A DNA stretch of 64,000 bases from Phymatolithon calcareum (lineage: Eukaryota; Rhodophyta; Florideophyceae; Hapalidiales): positions 682,001 to 746,000 of the forward strand of contig OZ345369.1 of assembly GCA_977006965.1 (NCBI GenBank), written 5' to 3'. The notes below the pieces were generated by a model. It was not told the origin of the DNA. It did not search any database and saw only the letters and a list, made by a program, of their open reading frames with translations. A program made the position numbers and the translations under genes. Positions 11,630 to 23,170 of the stretch are shown one piece after another (position 1 is the first letter of the stretch; each line of letters begins with the position of its first letter).

Positions 11630-13170
11630 CATTTTTCTCCAGGTTCATGCTCTTCTGCTGCCACAGCTTGTGCGTATTATTTTGAGCGCAGGCCGAGTAC
11701 TAAATTTCGCATACTTCCGGGTGGGGTGCCGACAGGTCAACACGGGCAGGTCCATCATCTATTTGAGGGCAATACTGGTTCACTTCCAACGTTATAAGTG
11801 TCCTCGAAGAAAGTAGAGCCGAACTGTGCTCAGCCACATGGCAGACATCATGAGCGGACCACAATTTCAGCACTGGTGCACCATGGAGATACATTCACCC
11901 GTCTCGGATCGATCGATTTTTGATAGGAAATTTATTGAGTACTTCTTTGTGACAGTTTCGACTCCACTGAAGTTCTGGTCTATTGTATGAAGCAAATCAG
12001 GGGCTTTCAGACTTGCGAAATAGGAGTCCGTGCAAACAATAAGAGTGGTGCCAGCATACGCCGCTAAAAGTCGACGTAGAACTGCAGTTCGAGTCACATT
12101 TTCGCCTTTGAATTGCCTCTTTTGCTCCTCTTCTGCCATTGTTCCATGCTCCAAATGTAGCATAATTCCATTTTATTCACATGCCAAGTTTTGAATGTCA
12201 CATCCATTCTCCGGCTTTCGATCAATCGCGACATGGAAGATCACTGTCCAATACTCACGTTGACCTGACCATCGGTATATTGACTAGTAGACGCATATCA
12301 CTTCTGAAGGGGACAAATTTCCCATTCTGTGCTCTTCAATGGCGTCCACGAAATCCTGAACAAGAGCTCAAGGTATTTATCAGCATATCGCTGGCTTTGT
12401 GAACACGCTTCCTGCTCCATAATTCCTTTTTCGATCCAAATTCAAATCTTGTCATTAGGATTCGAATGCCGAGGAATTTCAGCAACTCCGACAGTGTAGT
12501 TTCTCGGCGTCCAATTTCCTTTAACTTGCCGAAGTTATTGCTGTAATAGTTCTCAAATGAAGCTGGGAGAACATGACCATGAAACAGTACTATGGAGTGC
12601 GAGAACAAATTACACAATTTTCGGTAATTGTGTCACCAGACCTGAACTTGACGGAAATCCTTCCTCCAGTGGCCAAAATAACTTTGCGCTCGATCCATTC
12701 GACCTCATACTTGACAGTGTCCGGCGTATGATCAGGGGTAACAAGATCGGCAGTTTCTTGCGATTCCTGGTCTTCAGATCCTTACGATGCATAGTCCAGA
12801 GAGAAAGACCTTCTCTGTTTCGCTGCAGGGATCGACACAACATGACGAAGGACTCGGAGAGCAGTAGGTGGAGAGAAATGCCCGATTTCTTTTTCCCGAC
12901 GGCGATTTAGTCGGAGTTGATATGCCGCTCGAAGGTCATGGACAGGATTCCCAGTCTTACATACCGTCAAGATTATCAATGATGTATCATTAACAGTCTT
13001 GACGGTATTCAACATTGTTTTGTCCTGTGCATGGTTCAACAAAATCCACTTTACGCGCAAGGACGTACTGGAACCAATTCTTATTTCTCCAACGAGAACC
13101 TCTAGAACGGTCCCATTTTGTGTTTTGGACTTTGCTAAAGAACCATAAATTAGGTGCACTCTTCTAGACT
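11630..13170 (-). pseudogene. piggyBac-like transposase relic (P1)
   Basis: Minus-strand fragments are collinear with the intact transposase at 30742-33108. From 13159: the N-terminal block (YGSLAKSKTQNGTVLEVLV). From 12550: the ETTLSELLKFLGIRILMTRF block. From 12163: IMLHLEHGTMAEEE and AVLRRLLAAYAGT, with the second catalytic Asp in CTDSYFASL. Near 11720: SAPHPEVCEI. Frameshifts and deletions, including the first catalytic block, disable it. No inverted ends like those of the 30-35 kb elements could be found. Confidence 0.75.
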
Positions 13171-14086
13171 TTTGACTGCAGTTGCTTTGGTGTGAACTGG
13201 GGCACCGGCTTGTCGGTGAGGTTCTTATTCCAGTGCCATCACGACACTGCTTGCTTCGCGTGTATGACTGAAGTTTACTCGATGTGTCCGCAAAACTCCT
13301 TATAAAGTGGAAGTTTCGACTTCCGAGTACACAAGAAAGTGCAATCTTTCTGTGTGCGGCGCCAAAAAGTGTTACGCATAAATTTGTCTTCTTTAATGAG
13401 CTCTGAAATGTTTTCCTCGATGTCCGTACAATAGCCAGTAGATGTTAAGTAACTAAATATGTAGAATAAAATGCAAAAACTTGCAGTTTTCTCGAAACTC
13501 TCTGTCGTTGGGAAGATGAATACAAAAAAATTCGAGAGCTTTAATGTTCCTTGCAAAGAAAATCTCCTGAGGCACTATTAGAGAACGATGAATTTTATTA
13601 CAGTTTCTCAGCCAGTTGCGCGGAAGTTCCATATACGTCGTGCTCATCATGCTGCTTGGTGGACCGATCAAGTCTGTCATAATAGAAGCAAACGCTTTCC
13701 TGCTGTACATACATACGCACCTATGGGAGCATCGGAGGCCACGAACTTCCAATCACTTTGCATTCGGACTGTACTCGGGTTCATCCCGCTTATTCTCAAC
13801 CTTCTGACTCAAAAAAGAGCACTGTATTCTGGACATCTTTGTTTCTAAGCCTAATCTGACAAAATCTTGGTCCACCGGAGCAGATGTATTAGAAAAGCAT
13901 GGAACGACACGGCCTCATAACCTAACATCCGAAAAAAGTTCCGACACAAGAAGAGCACTTGACGGCGTCCTTGTCATGTTTCAAGCGGCCATGGCTGTGG
14001 CCGAAACATGTATTCGTCCGGCACACGCCCCGTAGACTATGCGTGAGCAAGTATATTGGAATATTTTTCCCCCTCGAGGCCCAATG
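13171..14086. other. Intergenic, no gene recognised
   Basis: Only short, domain-free open frames are present on both strands. The 200-codon plus-strand frame starting at 13959 runs through the dispersed repeat at 14087-14220 and has no recognisable family. Confidence 0.4.
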
Positions 14087-14220
14087 TTTTGGTATTCCAC
14101 CAGATCGAGTCGCACCCAACCACGAAAACTTTCAACCTAGAAAGACCCTGTCCGTGACCGTATGGCATTCGCAAATTTGCCCCAAGCGTCTGCAGATGCG
14201 GTGGTATCTATTAAATAAAA
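14087..14220 (+). repeat. Dispersed 134-bp repeat, copy 1
   Basis: This stretch resembles 58705-58834 along its whole length, starting TTTGGTATTCCACCAGATC. It ends with GTCTGCAGATGCG followed about 20 bases later by AAATAAAA. The A-rich signal at the end suggests the 3' end of a retroposon family or of a duplicated transcript. No coding function is apparent. Confidence 0.55.
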
Positions 14221-14599
14221 ACTCCCACTCCCTCTTCTATAAAAGCAAGTGTTCCTCAGGCGCTACCCAAAATAGGGTAGATCTTCTCTTACGTTTGGTC
14301 CTCTGTCGGAGCCCCTGCATGTACTCTCTTTTTTTGAGAACAGATAATAAGTTTCCGAAGGGTCGCTCCTTATTGAAGGAAAGGTCTTTTTCATTCTGCA
14401 GATACTCGATGATGTTTTTGCTGAAGAACAGCAGGTCATCTAGTGCTTTCTGGGTTATCGCTTTTCCTTCTTCTTGGATTCATGGACTGACAAGTTGCGC
14501 TCCAGAGTCTCCATGTGTTCTCCTACTTTTTTTCCGCATTTATCCGCCATCAGTGTTGTAGACACTTGCCGAAATCTGCCAAAGACGTACTGAACCGAC

Positions 14600-15330
14600 T
14601 GTTGCATGTGTTTCAGTTTTGGAAAATTAAGGATTGCGGGAAATTCTCTGGTCTTACCTTATGGGATTTTCATCTTCCTCTTCGATTCGAGTCCATCTCC
14701 TTCCTTTGTCGGGAATTTTGATCGAAATGCTTCGGCAGAAAGGTTCGCTAGTATGTGTTTCATCTCTGCATCAAACGGTTCTCTGCTTTCCTTTGCTGCT
14801 ATGTCATTACATGTAACTTTGTGCTCTTTGGCGTGTCTTCTTCTGGCGCTCACTCTAGGTACTTTCCTTCTTTCCCCGTCGTCCTTCTCAACATGTTGAA
14901 AGCTAATATTCCCTTTGATGATATGCAGAATGGACCTGACGTGGGAGACGGAGTCTTGCCATCTTTCCACGATCCATGGCCCGAAACCTTGACTGAAAAA
15001 CCTTTGTTCAACTTCCTTAACGGTCTTTTGAACAGGTTCTGTCCACTGTTTTAGATGCATAGCGTACTCCCAACGTGTCTGAATTAATGCCTTGTATACC
15101 TGGATGCATTTATGTATGCCAACTCCCTTCTTGAATACTCCAAGTGTGCGCAGCTCCTGCAGAGTGGTCTATGCCTTCTTAATGCGCTATGGCATCTGAG
15201 TATGTATAATTACTTGAAGTCCTAGGGATAAGCTGAGAATGCTGGCTGCGAAGATCAGTGTCTTTGTCAATCCAATTTTTAATCGGTGGGCGAATGCCTG
15301 GGTTAACACCTGCTTTATTTATTTTTAGTT
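14600..15330 (-). pseudogene. LINE-type reverse transcriptase remnant (C-terminal part)
   Basis: Minus-strand translation from about 15180 gives LQELRTLGVFKKGVGIHKC followed by a VYKALIQTRWEYAMHLKQW segment. This is the pattern of the thumb region of non-LTR reverse transcriptases (LxxLG...KGxxx..C...YKxLIxxxWEYA). It is followed by 120 codons of basic, helical C terminus (15000-14659). A stop interrupts KKA-TTL at the start. Upstream domains are not recognisable, so this is a 5'-truncated or decayed copy. Confidence 0.5.
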
Positions 15331-16512
15331 AAGACGCACAGAGCGGAATCGGCACGACCACGGCACTTTCTGCAATCCGCTTTTCAGCTATGTACACATC
15401 ACCCACATTTAACAGTCCATTCGCGTCGTAAGGATGACTTCGTGGTTTTTCTTGAAGGAGGGGGGATATGCTCTACAAGTTAAAGTTTATTGAACGAGTG
15501 CAGGCTCAGAGGTTTGAAACGCACGATGTCGAGAAGTACACGGCTTTCGCACAAGCAGACAAACGTATTCAGAGTGACTAAATAGGCGCGAGTTGCGGTG
15601 CAACGAGAATGAGAAGGGAAAAGACGATCAGTGATTTTGTCCATGGCAATTCCACAGGGTTTCTCTAATTCGTCGATTTCGTTCACTGCTCACCTCCCTA
15701 TTTTTTCGGAACCTTTCAGGTATCATTTCTTACTCCAAGTCCAAAGGCAAGATAGTTTTATTCCGTGCTTGACTCTCGCTTACCCAAATCACATTTCAGG
15801 TCATTGTTTAAATTTCTTGTTCTAAACGGTCCTCGTTCGAACGTGAATTGAGAGTTAATTCAGATACGATGTAGGACACCAATCGTTCTGCTCTCTAAGA
15901 TGAAAACCACAGTATCTGGAACGTTTCGTGCAAATGAAATCCGAGATGAATTGACATCTTGCGTGTCCGTCAAGATACAAATCCAAAAAAATGAACATTT
16001 ATTTTCAAGCCTACATACTATAACCGGAAAGAAGTCAATATTAGAATACGCCATTCCGTCATTCAGAAATCACCCTGTGAGTCAGTTCCTCTGGGCTGAA
16101 GTATCTCATAACGATTGGAACAAACGCGGACTCAAATCGGCGATTTGACTGAATTTGGTGCAAGACTGAGAGAAGTGGATCTCGAGGGTCAAATCGCGTT
16201 CACTCAAATTCGACTTTCCATTTGTATTGCCTTTAAATGAGTTTGTCCAAAGTAGAGCAAAGCCTCGCGTGGTAAGTTGTTTCCAGTGGGTACCAGAGTC
16301 AAACAATACCCTCCTCGGTATATGGTACAATCGAGCGATTGATCAGGTACGTATGCAGCTCATGACGAGCAAGAAAACTCGCGCACTCAATTTAGATTCC
16401 ATTCCCCGATAATATTTGTGACACTTGGTCGCAACTTTCTGCATTGAGCATTACATCAATGAGCACAAAGGTGTAAATCAGTTTTCGAGCTCTATCTTAC
16501 TTCGAAGCCCCA
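15331..16512. other. Intergenic, no gene recognised
   Basis: No domain, repeat or RNA gene was recognised. The stretch leads into the promoter of the zinc-finger gene. Confidence 0.4.
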
Positions 16513-16520
16513 TATAAGTA
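16513..16520 (+). promoter_or_regulatory. TATA-like box of the zinc-finger gene
   Basis: TATAAGTA lies 45-52 bases before the ATG at 16565. This spacing would give a very short 5' leader. It is the only TATA-like element just upstream of this start. Confidence 0.4.
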
Positions 16521-16564
16521 GCAACAAACTGCGAAGTATCGCACCGAGTTTTGCACATACCGAT

Positions 16565-17466
16565 ATGTCGTCAAGCAGGAAACTGGATATTCAGTTCCTT
16601 CTCAACAGCAATTTATCTCCAGACGATCAGCGAAACGAAGGACAATGGAGTCGACGAGCGAGGAGCTCCGCCAATACAGTTCCCTTATCTAGCTCAAGTC
16701 GCAGCACAACAGGTGGAAGAGCAGTTTCCTTACTCTCCAACGGAGCGCCGTACCAGGGTTCGGGGCCAAACATGCACCCTGCTTCGTACATCGGTTCGAA
16801 CGGGACAGAAATGGGACGAAAAGTACATTGTGACATTCCGACATCTAGGAAAAAGCTCGCTGATCCTCGATGTATCGGCGTGGATCCAGATGCTGCAAAG
16901 AGAAAATTCCACTGCACGTTTGAAGAATGCGGATGTCGATTCAAACAAAAAGGAGGTACGAAAGCACTTTCTTGAAATTCTCACCCTACTTTCAGTTGAG
17001 CCCCATCTGACCCTGATGTGTTTGATCTCTCACAGATTTGAAAAAGCATATTCGTGTAGTGCACCATAACGTACGCAATTTTATATGCGAATTCTGCAGG
17101 AAGGGGTTCGGAGAAAGAGGGTAAGTCCCAACGAACTCAGTCGGGCTTGAAACAGCCCTTCAGCGACATATTTTGATGTATCTCACTCTTTCTCTTCTCT
17201 CTTTCCATGAATTTCTTCTTGTTTATTGTGAGAATAGAGTAAGTACCGCACTAATACCGCTGTATCTCGACTTCCAAAGGTGGGTTTTCTGACAAACGTT
17301 ACTCTTTCCTGAACAGAACCTAAATAAGCACGTCATGTCCGTCCATAAGAAGCTTAGGCCTTTCTGTTGTAGAATGTGCCCCTCCACATACGCATCTGCA
17401 GACTCTCTGCGGAGACATGAGCGTATACATCTGCGAAGATTATGTTACACTAAGGATTCGCAATAG
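16565..17466 (+). CDS. Three-finger C2H2 zinc-finger protein (spliced)
   Basis: Probable nuclear DNA-binding protein of 208 residues. Proposed exons are 16565-16955, 17036-17120, the single base 17238, and 17317-17466; all introns are GT-AG (80, 117 and 78 nt). The start MSSSRKLDIQFLLN follows a TATA-like box. Residues 1-120 are Ser-rich and low in structure. Finger 1 is CX4CX12HX4H (CTFEEC ... HIRVVH). Finger 2 is CX2CX12HX4H (CEFC ... HVMSVH). Finger 3 is CX2CX12HX3H (CRMC ... HERIH). Introns interrupt fingers 1 and 2. Without the base at 17238, flanked by AG and GTAAGT, finger 2 falls out of frame. With it, the canonical spacing is exact. The target gene is unknown. Confidence 0.75.
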
Positions 17467-19479
17467 AAAAAGTGTATGTCCTGCTTTTCAGATTGTAGAC
17501 CTACAAAACTATAAACTCCTGTGCACAGTTCAGAAGTTTTAGAAATGACATATATTTCTTAACTGTCTCTTAAAAATCGGTCCTCGGCGAGGTTTAGATT
17601 ACCGAGTTTCGTGATGTGTCACAGTATTCTCCCTCGTCATTCGCATTGTGGAACATTTTGATTTAGCGAGCGCTTCTGCTTTCAGCAGCAATGACAAACG
17701 ACTTTACCGAATTCTAATTTCAAATTGCTCCGAATGTACGGTTAGTGAAATCGAAAATGCCCGAACAAAGACTTCTGCATTGTACCTGCTTATTCGATGA
17801 GCATGTAAAATATACGTACTTCAATATGCGCTTTCTACGTTAACAGCAATGACTCGAGACTCTTCTAACTAATAGTTTCCATCAACTTCCAATCTACTAT
17901 GCTTTGCTCAAACAGCATTCAGGACCTGCTTCCGACTTCGTTTGTATCTATGAGTACTGCATTATTCCCAGCTCCGAGTTGCTCCAGCGCTACGTAGGTA
18001 GAATGCAAAGTGGAAAGCAGTAGAGTGTTTGCTCCCTTAAGGGTTGAATTAGGAATTTAAACAAAACTCGCAAAAGCAGGATCCATATGCAGCGTAGTAC
18101 TATTAAGACGCATCAGGATTTTGTGTCATATTCTAAGCGGGGTACCAGCCAAAGTTGATGTTTGTCAGAATGCAATTCGAGAATGAAATACACTCTCGTG
18201 CAGTTGTGACGAGAATGGGCCTGCTGGTAGGACTCTATTTCCACATGTGCTTCCGCAGGTCTGGATACTAATCGTACAAAGGTGTTTGCGAATGGATAGT
18301 GGCGGAACAGTTGCATCGCATCCATATTGATTTTCCGAGTTTGAATATAACCACATGTTGAAGAATATCGTTCAGCACAACCGGCATGTGGAAAAGCTAC
18401 TCCAAATAGAAGCAGCTGCTATGCTTCTCCCTGCAGTCTCATGAGTGTTACTGAGACTTTCTAAAAAATACAGTACTTTAATTCTGAAAAGGAGAAAAAG
18501 AACTGCAATAGGCAGATGTTTAGGATGATGTGTCGATACGAATTCGAACCAGCAAGTGAGAAAGTATACCGTGTCCCTTATATTCCGCTACATCAAAAAG
18601 TCCACAGAAAGACAGTGTAATGCTAGAAGGCAGTTGTCACGTTTAGATACAAGTCTTTGTTTTTCCATTCACCCGCATGTGCTGGAGAGCAAGCACAGTA
18701 CCATCCGCTTCCGATAGTGGGCTATGCAGACTATCCCAGCATCAATTCCATTTTTGCACGCCGTTAAAGCTCACGTCTGCAGACAACGAGACATAGAACT
18801 CGTGATGCGTTTCTCCAGACAAGAGAACTTGCGCTCTGCCAGGAGAAATTGAAAGCGTTCGACCTGGACACACTTCTGGAATTGTAGTACTGTAGAGGAA
18901 AGTGAGAACTCTCGAGATCATGTCAAATGCTGCATCCTTAGATGCACGCCATGCGGAAATCAGAATTACTCTGAATCCGCGTTTCTATTGAAGCGATTCG
19001 CAGCTCACTGGCCTGCCACAGTACTGCGCAACAGAGCGCGACTAGAAATCTAGACAGATTTCATTTTATGGGCCGTACGCTTCCTCGCGAGAGCGCTCCC
19101 TGTCGTGTCTGCGCGTAGTCGCTCTGTCCTCTATGTTATGGAGGACATGCTTCGGCTCCAGTCCTAGAGAAATGCAAATGGATAGGACAAAAAAGTATAT
19201 CAGACGCTAGTATTAGTCTCTCCCTGAAGGCATACCTTTGTGGACAGCTTCATTGTGTTAGTAGTATTTTATCTATTGCAGACACATGTACCATCATGTA
19301 AAATGTTGCATCGCATTGCCATATGCCATAACTCTAAAACTCTATTGAACACAGACACAGCTCGAGCAAAATGATGTATGCAAGACTCTATGCAAGATTC
19401 TCAAAACTTCAGCAGCAACTTACCTTCGTTTTGTGTTCTCATGACAGGCCTTCTCCATACGCCAGCGCTCATGGTAACC
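17467..19479. other. Intergenic, no gene recognised
   Basis: 2 kb with no recognised gene, repeat or RNA. Open frames are under 75 codons and show no domain. Confidence 0.4.
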
Positions 19480-20754
19480 CTAGTGATTGAAAAGTGTCTT
19501 ATTTGGCCTGAGGCGAACTGCCACCGATAGTATAGATGTTCGATCGAAGGGGACTTTAAAGATGAGTGGAGCCCGTGCCAAGTCCTGAGTTTCTTGCCAC
19601 TCCTTTTCCTCTTTTCTTTGGAGTAAAGTGGTTTCCAATACCGCTCTCGAATGAAAATGTACGTTCTGGGGGGACTGAACGTCGAAGAGTAATGCGAGAG
19701 TCATATGTTATCAATTGCTCGGCCGACACTTCACAACACCTTCGCTGCGTCATGTGCTGCTGACAATCTGCATGGGCACCAGAGAATAAACGCCAGCTAG
19801 CAACCCCGAAAATTGCCAGAAGAGTTGATGTCCCCTATGAACTATAGGTGCACTTGTTGAATCTCTGCATGCTGCCTTTTTCACTTGGTTGCACGCTGAA
19901 TAAAATTTACCGGACGTCTTCGGCCAACGGTATCCCTGGTTTTGAAGAAGAAGGACAGGGGAGATACTTCTTCGGCCTCGCAGACTGCCAAAAATCGCTC
20001 TCAGCGCAGAACTCAACCCTTGCCATGAGGATGAGTATTCCGAAAAACGTAATCAATCCCTTTTCGTCGCTCTCTTATCACCTTAGCGGACGTACAAGCA
20101 GCAAGTTTTCGGGCGTGAACTTGAGGAAACATCGTCATGACGCAATCGTACTTCGTATAAAGTCCAACTCCGCCATTTCGGGTAAGAAGTCTCCGTTTAG
20201 AGTGCGAAGTTTTCAGAACTGAGAGAAAATTCGTCCCCTAATTCAACGTAGAGCTTTCCGCTTGTACCATGGCATCCCACAAGCGCCAGTATTCCGCTCG
20301 AGGTAGGGCTAGATGACATCAAGTTCCACGTGAGATGCTTGGGCCCAAGAGCCCTGCAAGACGTAGGCGTGAGATCCCGGAAGAGTGCGTTTAGAGCTTC
20401 TGAAGTTTGTATCGAGGCTTTTTGTCCTTCTGAGAAGCATCTGATCGCGACTGTAGACGATAAACGGGCTTTTCGTGTTGAATATTGGCAAGGCTCAATA
20501 CTGTAAGTAGGACTGGGCGGTACTGCGCTTTGCCGGCTTTGGCTCGGTTCAAGATGCTGAGCGTCTGCAATGTCATCGTCAGCATTCCATTCCTTGACGT
20601 TGACAATATTGGCAGTCTTAATCTTAGTCTTCTTCAAAGGATGACGAATCAGGACCCATTTGTCGAGACGCAGCATGGGGACTAGAGTGTTCTTGGTATT
20701 CCACGCGGACCAGCGCGACGTAGAAGGCCTGGTCGTATACATTGCAGGCAACAC
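19480..20754 (-). pseudogene. piggyBac-like transposase relic (P2)
   Basis: Minus-strand fragments match the intact transposase at 30742-33108 in order. From 20754 to 20200: the N-terminal linker (KKTKIKTANIVNVK ... ALGPKHLTWNLMSSS) and the KLYVELGDEF region. 20016-19750: MSSALRAIFGSLRGRR and FSGLLAGVYSLVPMQ. 19750-19560: MTQRRCCEVSAEQLI and PERTFSFESGIGNHFTP. The central catalytic part is deleted around 19850. It resembles the relic in the second piggyBac element (33418-35110) more than the intact copy (for example HPLKKTKIKT), so it belongs to that subfamily. Confidence 0.75.
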
Positions 20755-21924
20755 TTATTGCGTGTATTACAGTAGCAATCATTCGACTGATTTCATGGAT
20801 ATTTTACTTTCGTGTTCAATAGGAACGCAAAAGTTTACCCAAGTTGGGTGACGAAATTGGTGTGGCAGAAATGATATAAAAGCTCGCTGGGAGTTCCTCA
20901 CTGAGAAGGAACCCAAGCATTAAGAAGAAAACTGAAACCAATCAAGAATTCTAGCACGAGCTAGTGCGGCTAATACCGAACGCTGGAGACGGTGTGTTCC
21001 GCTCGTCGTTGACACAGCTATCGATTCATAGACCCTTTGGGCACTACAATCATAGAACCGATTATCCTCCAAAGATCCTGCTTCTGGCTGTGAATCTAGG
21101 ACGATAATCGCTGATACCATCCAAGTCATCTCGCCGTTTGGAAAGCTTGGCTTCGCTTGTCATCAGGCTGATATTCTACTACGTCATCTCGCCGTTTGGA
21201 AAGTTAGGCTAAATCCATATCAGGTACTTCATTTACGAACAAGGCTGAACCGGTATACCTGCTGGTATATCCGACCCAGACAAGTTCGATCGCATCGCAG
21301 ATAATACATGAGTGCAAAGTGACAGTTGAGTTGTCAAATTGATGTAATCACAGAATATTTCCTCAAATGAATATTTTCAAGCAAAGGGGAGTACCGCACT
21401 GAAACCTATTTCTCTGTTATATTAATCTGTACTCTCGAGTTCGCGTTAAATTTTGACATTTGACATGATGGTGAAGTTTACTCCATCAAGACATCAGAAT
21501 CAGCATCAAGAATGTAGTAGAGGCACGAATCGCGCTGCGCGATGTAGGCGATCGAAAGCACACCCCTCCCAGCATGCCCTATTTTTTGGCAGTAACTTTG
21601 CGATGTAGTGATGATGACCTGTATGTCCTTTCTCATTGATGCTTACATTCATCATAATACATCGAAAGTGGGACAAACGCGTGCCGAGCATTGTGTCAAC
21701 CATTCCACGCTGTACTGTAGTCTATTGACCTATCCTACAGTGTAGGATGGGTCACTTTATGCCCTGAGTGACCGTGACAATGCTCAATTAGAAGAATGCT
21801 TCAGTAATTGACAAAGGCAATTACCGTTTCACGTGCTGTAAGCTAATTGCTAGGACCGCGATGCGCCCGCCAAGTCGCACGCCAGGCTTTTGATCGGCGC
21901 TCGCATCCAACCCCTTGCCCCACG
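20755..21924. other. Intergenic upstream of the uL1 gene
   Basis: No gene was recognised. A TATA-like ATATAAAAG lies near 20875 with no matching start downstream. The stretch includes the 58-bp tandem duplication at 21125-21240. Confidence 0.4.
21125..21203. repeat. 58-bp tandem duplication
   Basis: GTCATCTCGCCGTTTGGAAA occurs at 21125 and again at 21183. Related sequence after each copy (GGCT ... CAGG) shows the repeat unit is about 58 bp. Confidence 0.7.
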
Positions 21925-22821
21925 ATGCAAGTGCTGGCAAGGCTGCGCGTCGCAGGCGCAGCGCCTTCAATTTTCGTGCGGCCTCTTTCCGCTGCCGCCA
22001 CCGCCGCCAAACCAGATACCAAAGCTGGTCCCACAAAATCAGTATCGCGCTGGCAGCTCTTGAAAGCCGCGCGTCGAGCTGCCCCACCGCCCAAGCACCG
22101 GGTACCGAAATCTGGTGTCGCCGCGCCGCCTTTACCAGAGGGCGATGTCGGCCTCTCCGAAGCGCTTGCGTACGTCCAGCAATCGTCATGGGCATCGTTC
22201 GACGAGAGCGTGGAACTCGCCGTGGTACTCGGCATCGATACGCGACTCGCGACACAGAATATACGCACGCACGCTGTACTGCCGCACGGACACGGTGTGC
22301 GTCGTCGCGTTGCCATACTTGACGGCGGTGAATTCTCCAGCGATGATGATACTTATGTGACTGGCGAAGATCTTCTGGATAAAGTGGTCGAGACAAAGGG
22401 TCGATCGCTGAAGGGCGTCGCGGTCGCTATTGCGCCTTCGACCAGCGCGGGTCAGGTCGCTGCACGAGTTGGCAAATTTCTTGGGCCGAAGGGACTGCTC
22501 CCAAACTCAAAGGAAGGCACCGTGGTGCGTGATGTAGAGGCCGCGGCGGAGAAGGCTGCGAAGAGATGGGTGCGAGTACGCGCGGATCGCGACGGAAATG
22601 TGCATGTGGTTGTCGGAAAGGTGTCGATGGACGCGAAGCAATTGGAGGAAAATGTGCTCGAAGTGATGAAACGCATAATAGCGGCGAGACCGGCCGCGAT
22701 TAAGCGTGGGTATCTTAAGCGAGCAACGGTTTGCTCCACAATGGGTAAGGGCGTCCGGCTCGATGTCCAGGAGCTAGCGCGGGCGACAAGGTTGTTCGAA
22801 AGTCAGTTCGAGACGATGTGA
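21925..22821 (+). CDS. Mitochondrial ribosomal protein uL1 (L1)
   Basis: Large-subunit ribosomal protein L1, which forms the L1 stalk at the tRNA exit site. The protein has 298 residues from the ATG at 21925. That start is chosen because the next 25 residues (MQVLARLRVAGAAPSIFVRP) form a typical basic, Arg-rich mitochondrial presequence, whereas the frame upstream to 21847 does not. Conserved uL1 features follow: VELAVVLGIDTR in the first lobe and the signature GKFLGPKGLLPNSKEGTV in the second. Red algal plastid L1 is normally encoded in the plastid genome, so this nuclear copy is assigned to mitochondria by that argument plus the presequence. It is intronless and GC-rich, at the start of the host-gene island. 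Confidence 0.88.
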   Translation: MQVLARLRVAGAAPSIFVRPLSAAATAAKPDTKAGPTKSVSRWQLLKAARRAAPPPKHRVPKSGVAAPPLPEGDVGLSEALAYVQQSSWASFDESVELAVVLGIDTRLATQNIRTHAVLPHGHGVRRRVAILDGGEFSSDDDTYVTGEDLLDKVVETKGRSLKGVAVAIAPSTSAGQVAARVGKFLGPKGLLPNSKEGTVVRDVEAAAEKAAKRWVRVRADRDGNVHVVVGKVSMDAKQLEENVLEVMKRIIAARPAAIKRGYLKRATVCSTMGKGVRLDVQELARATRLFESQFETM

Positions 22822-23170
22822 CTGTAAGTAAAGATCTAAGCGTGACTTCTATTTGCCACGTGTCAAATTGATAGCAGAAATACAGGAGTGTCAGCAGCTA
22901 TTCGTGACGCGCTGTCACGCGTGTTTTTGACTACTGTACTGTACACCTGTCTGCATGGTCAGCAGAGCACAGAAAATCTTATGTCCTGGGCTCCCCTGCA
23001 CGAGTACCTCATCAACCCCGGCTGCCGGCTGCAGATAATCATCGGCTTCCAACCGACACTGTCTGTCCAAAACCATCTTCACTTCTCATTCAACACATCA
23101 GAGCTCGCTATTGCTCATCTGCCTGTCGGACACAACCTCTCCGGCTTCACCGAGACATCAGCGAGGAGCA

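Noticed and set aside
13959-14561. 200-codon plus-strand open frame
   Set aside because: Cys/Arg/Phe-rich composition without a domain, running through a dispersed repeat into DNA opposite the LINE remnant.
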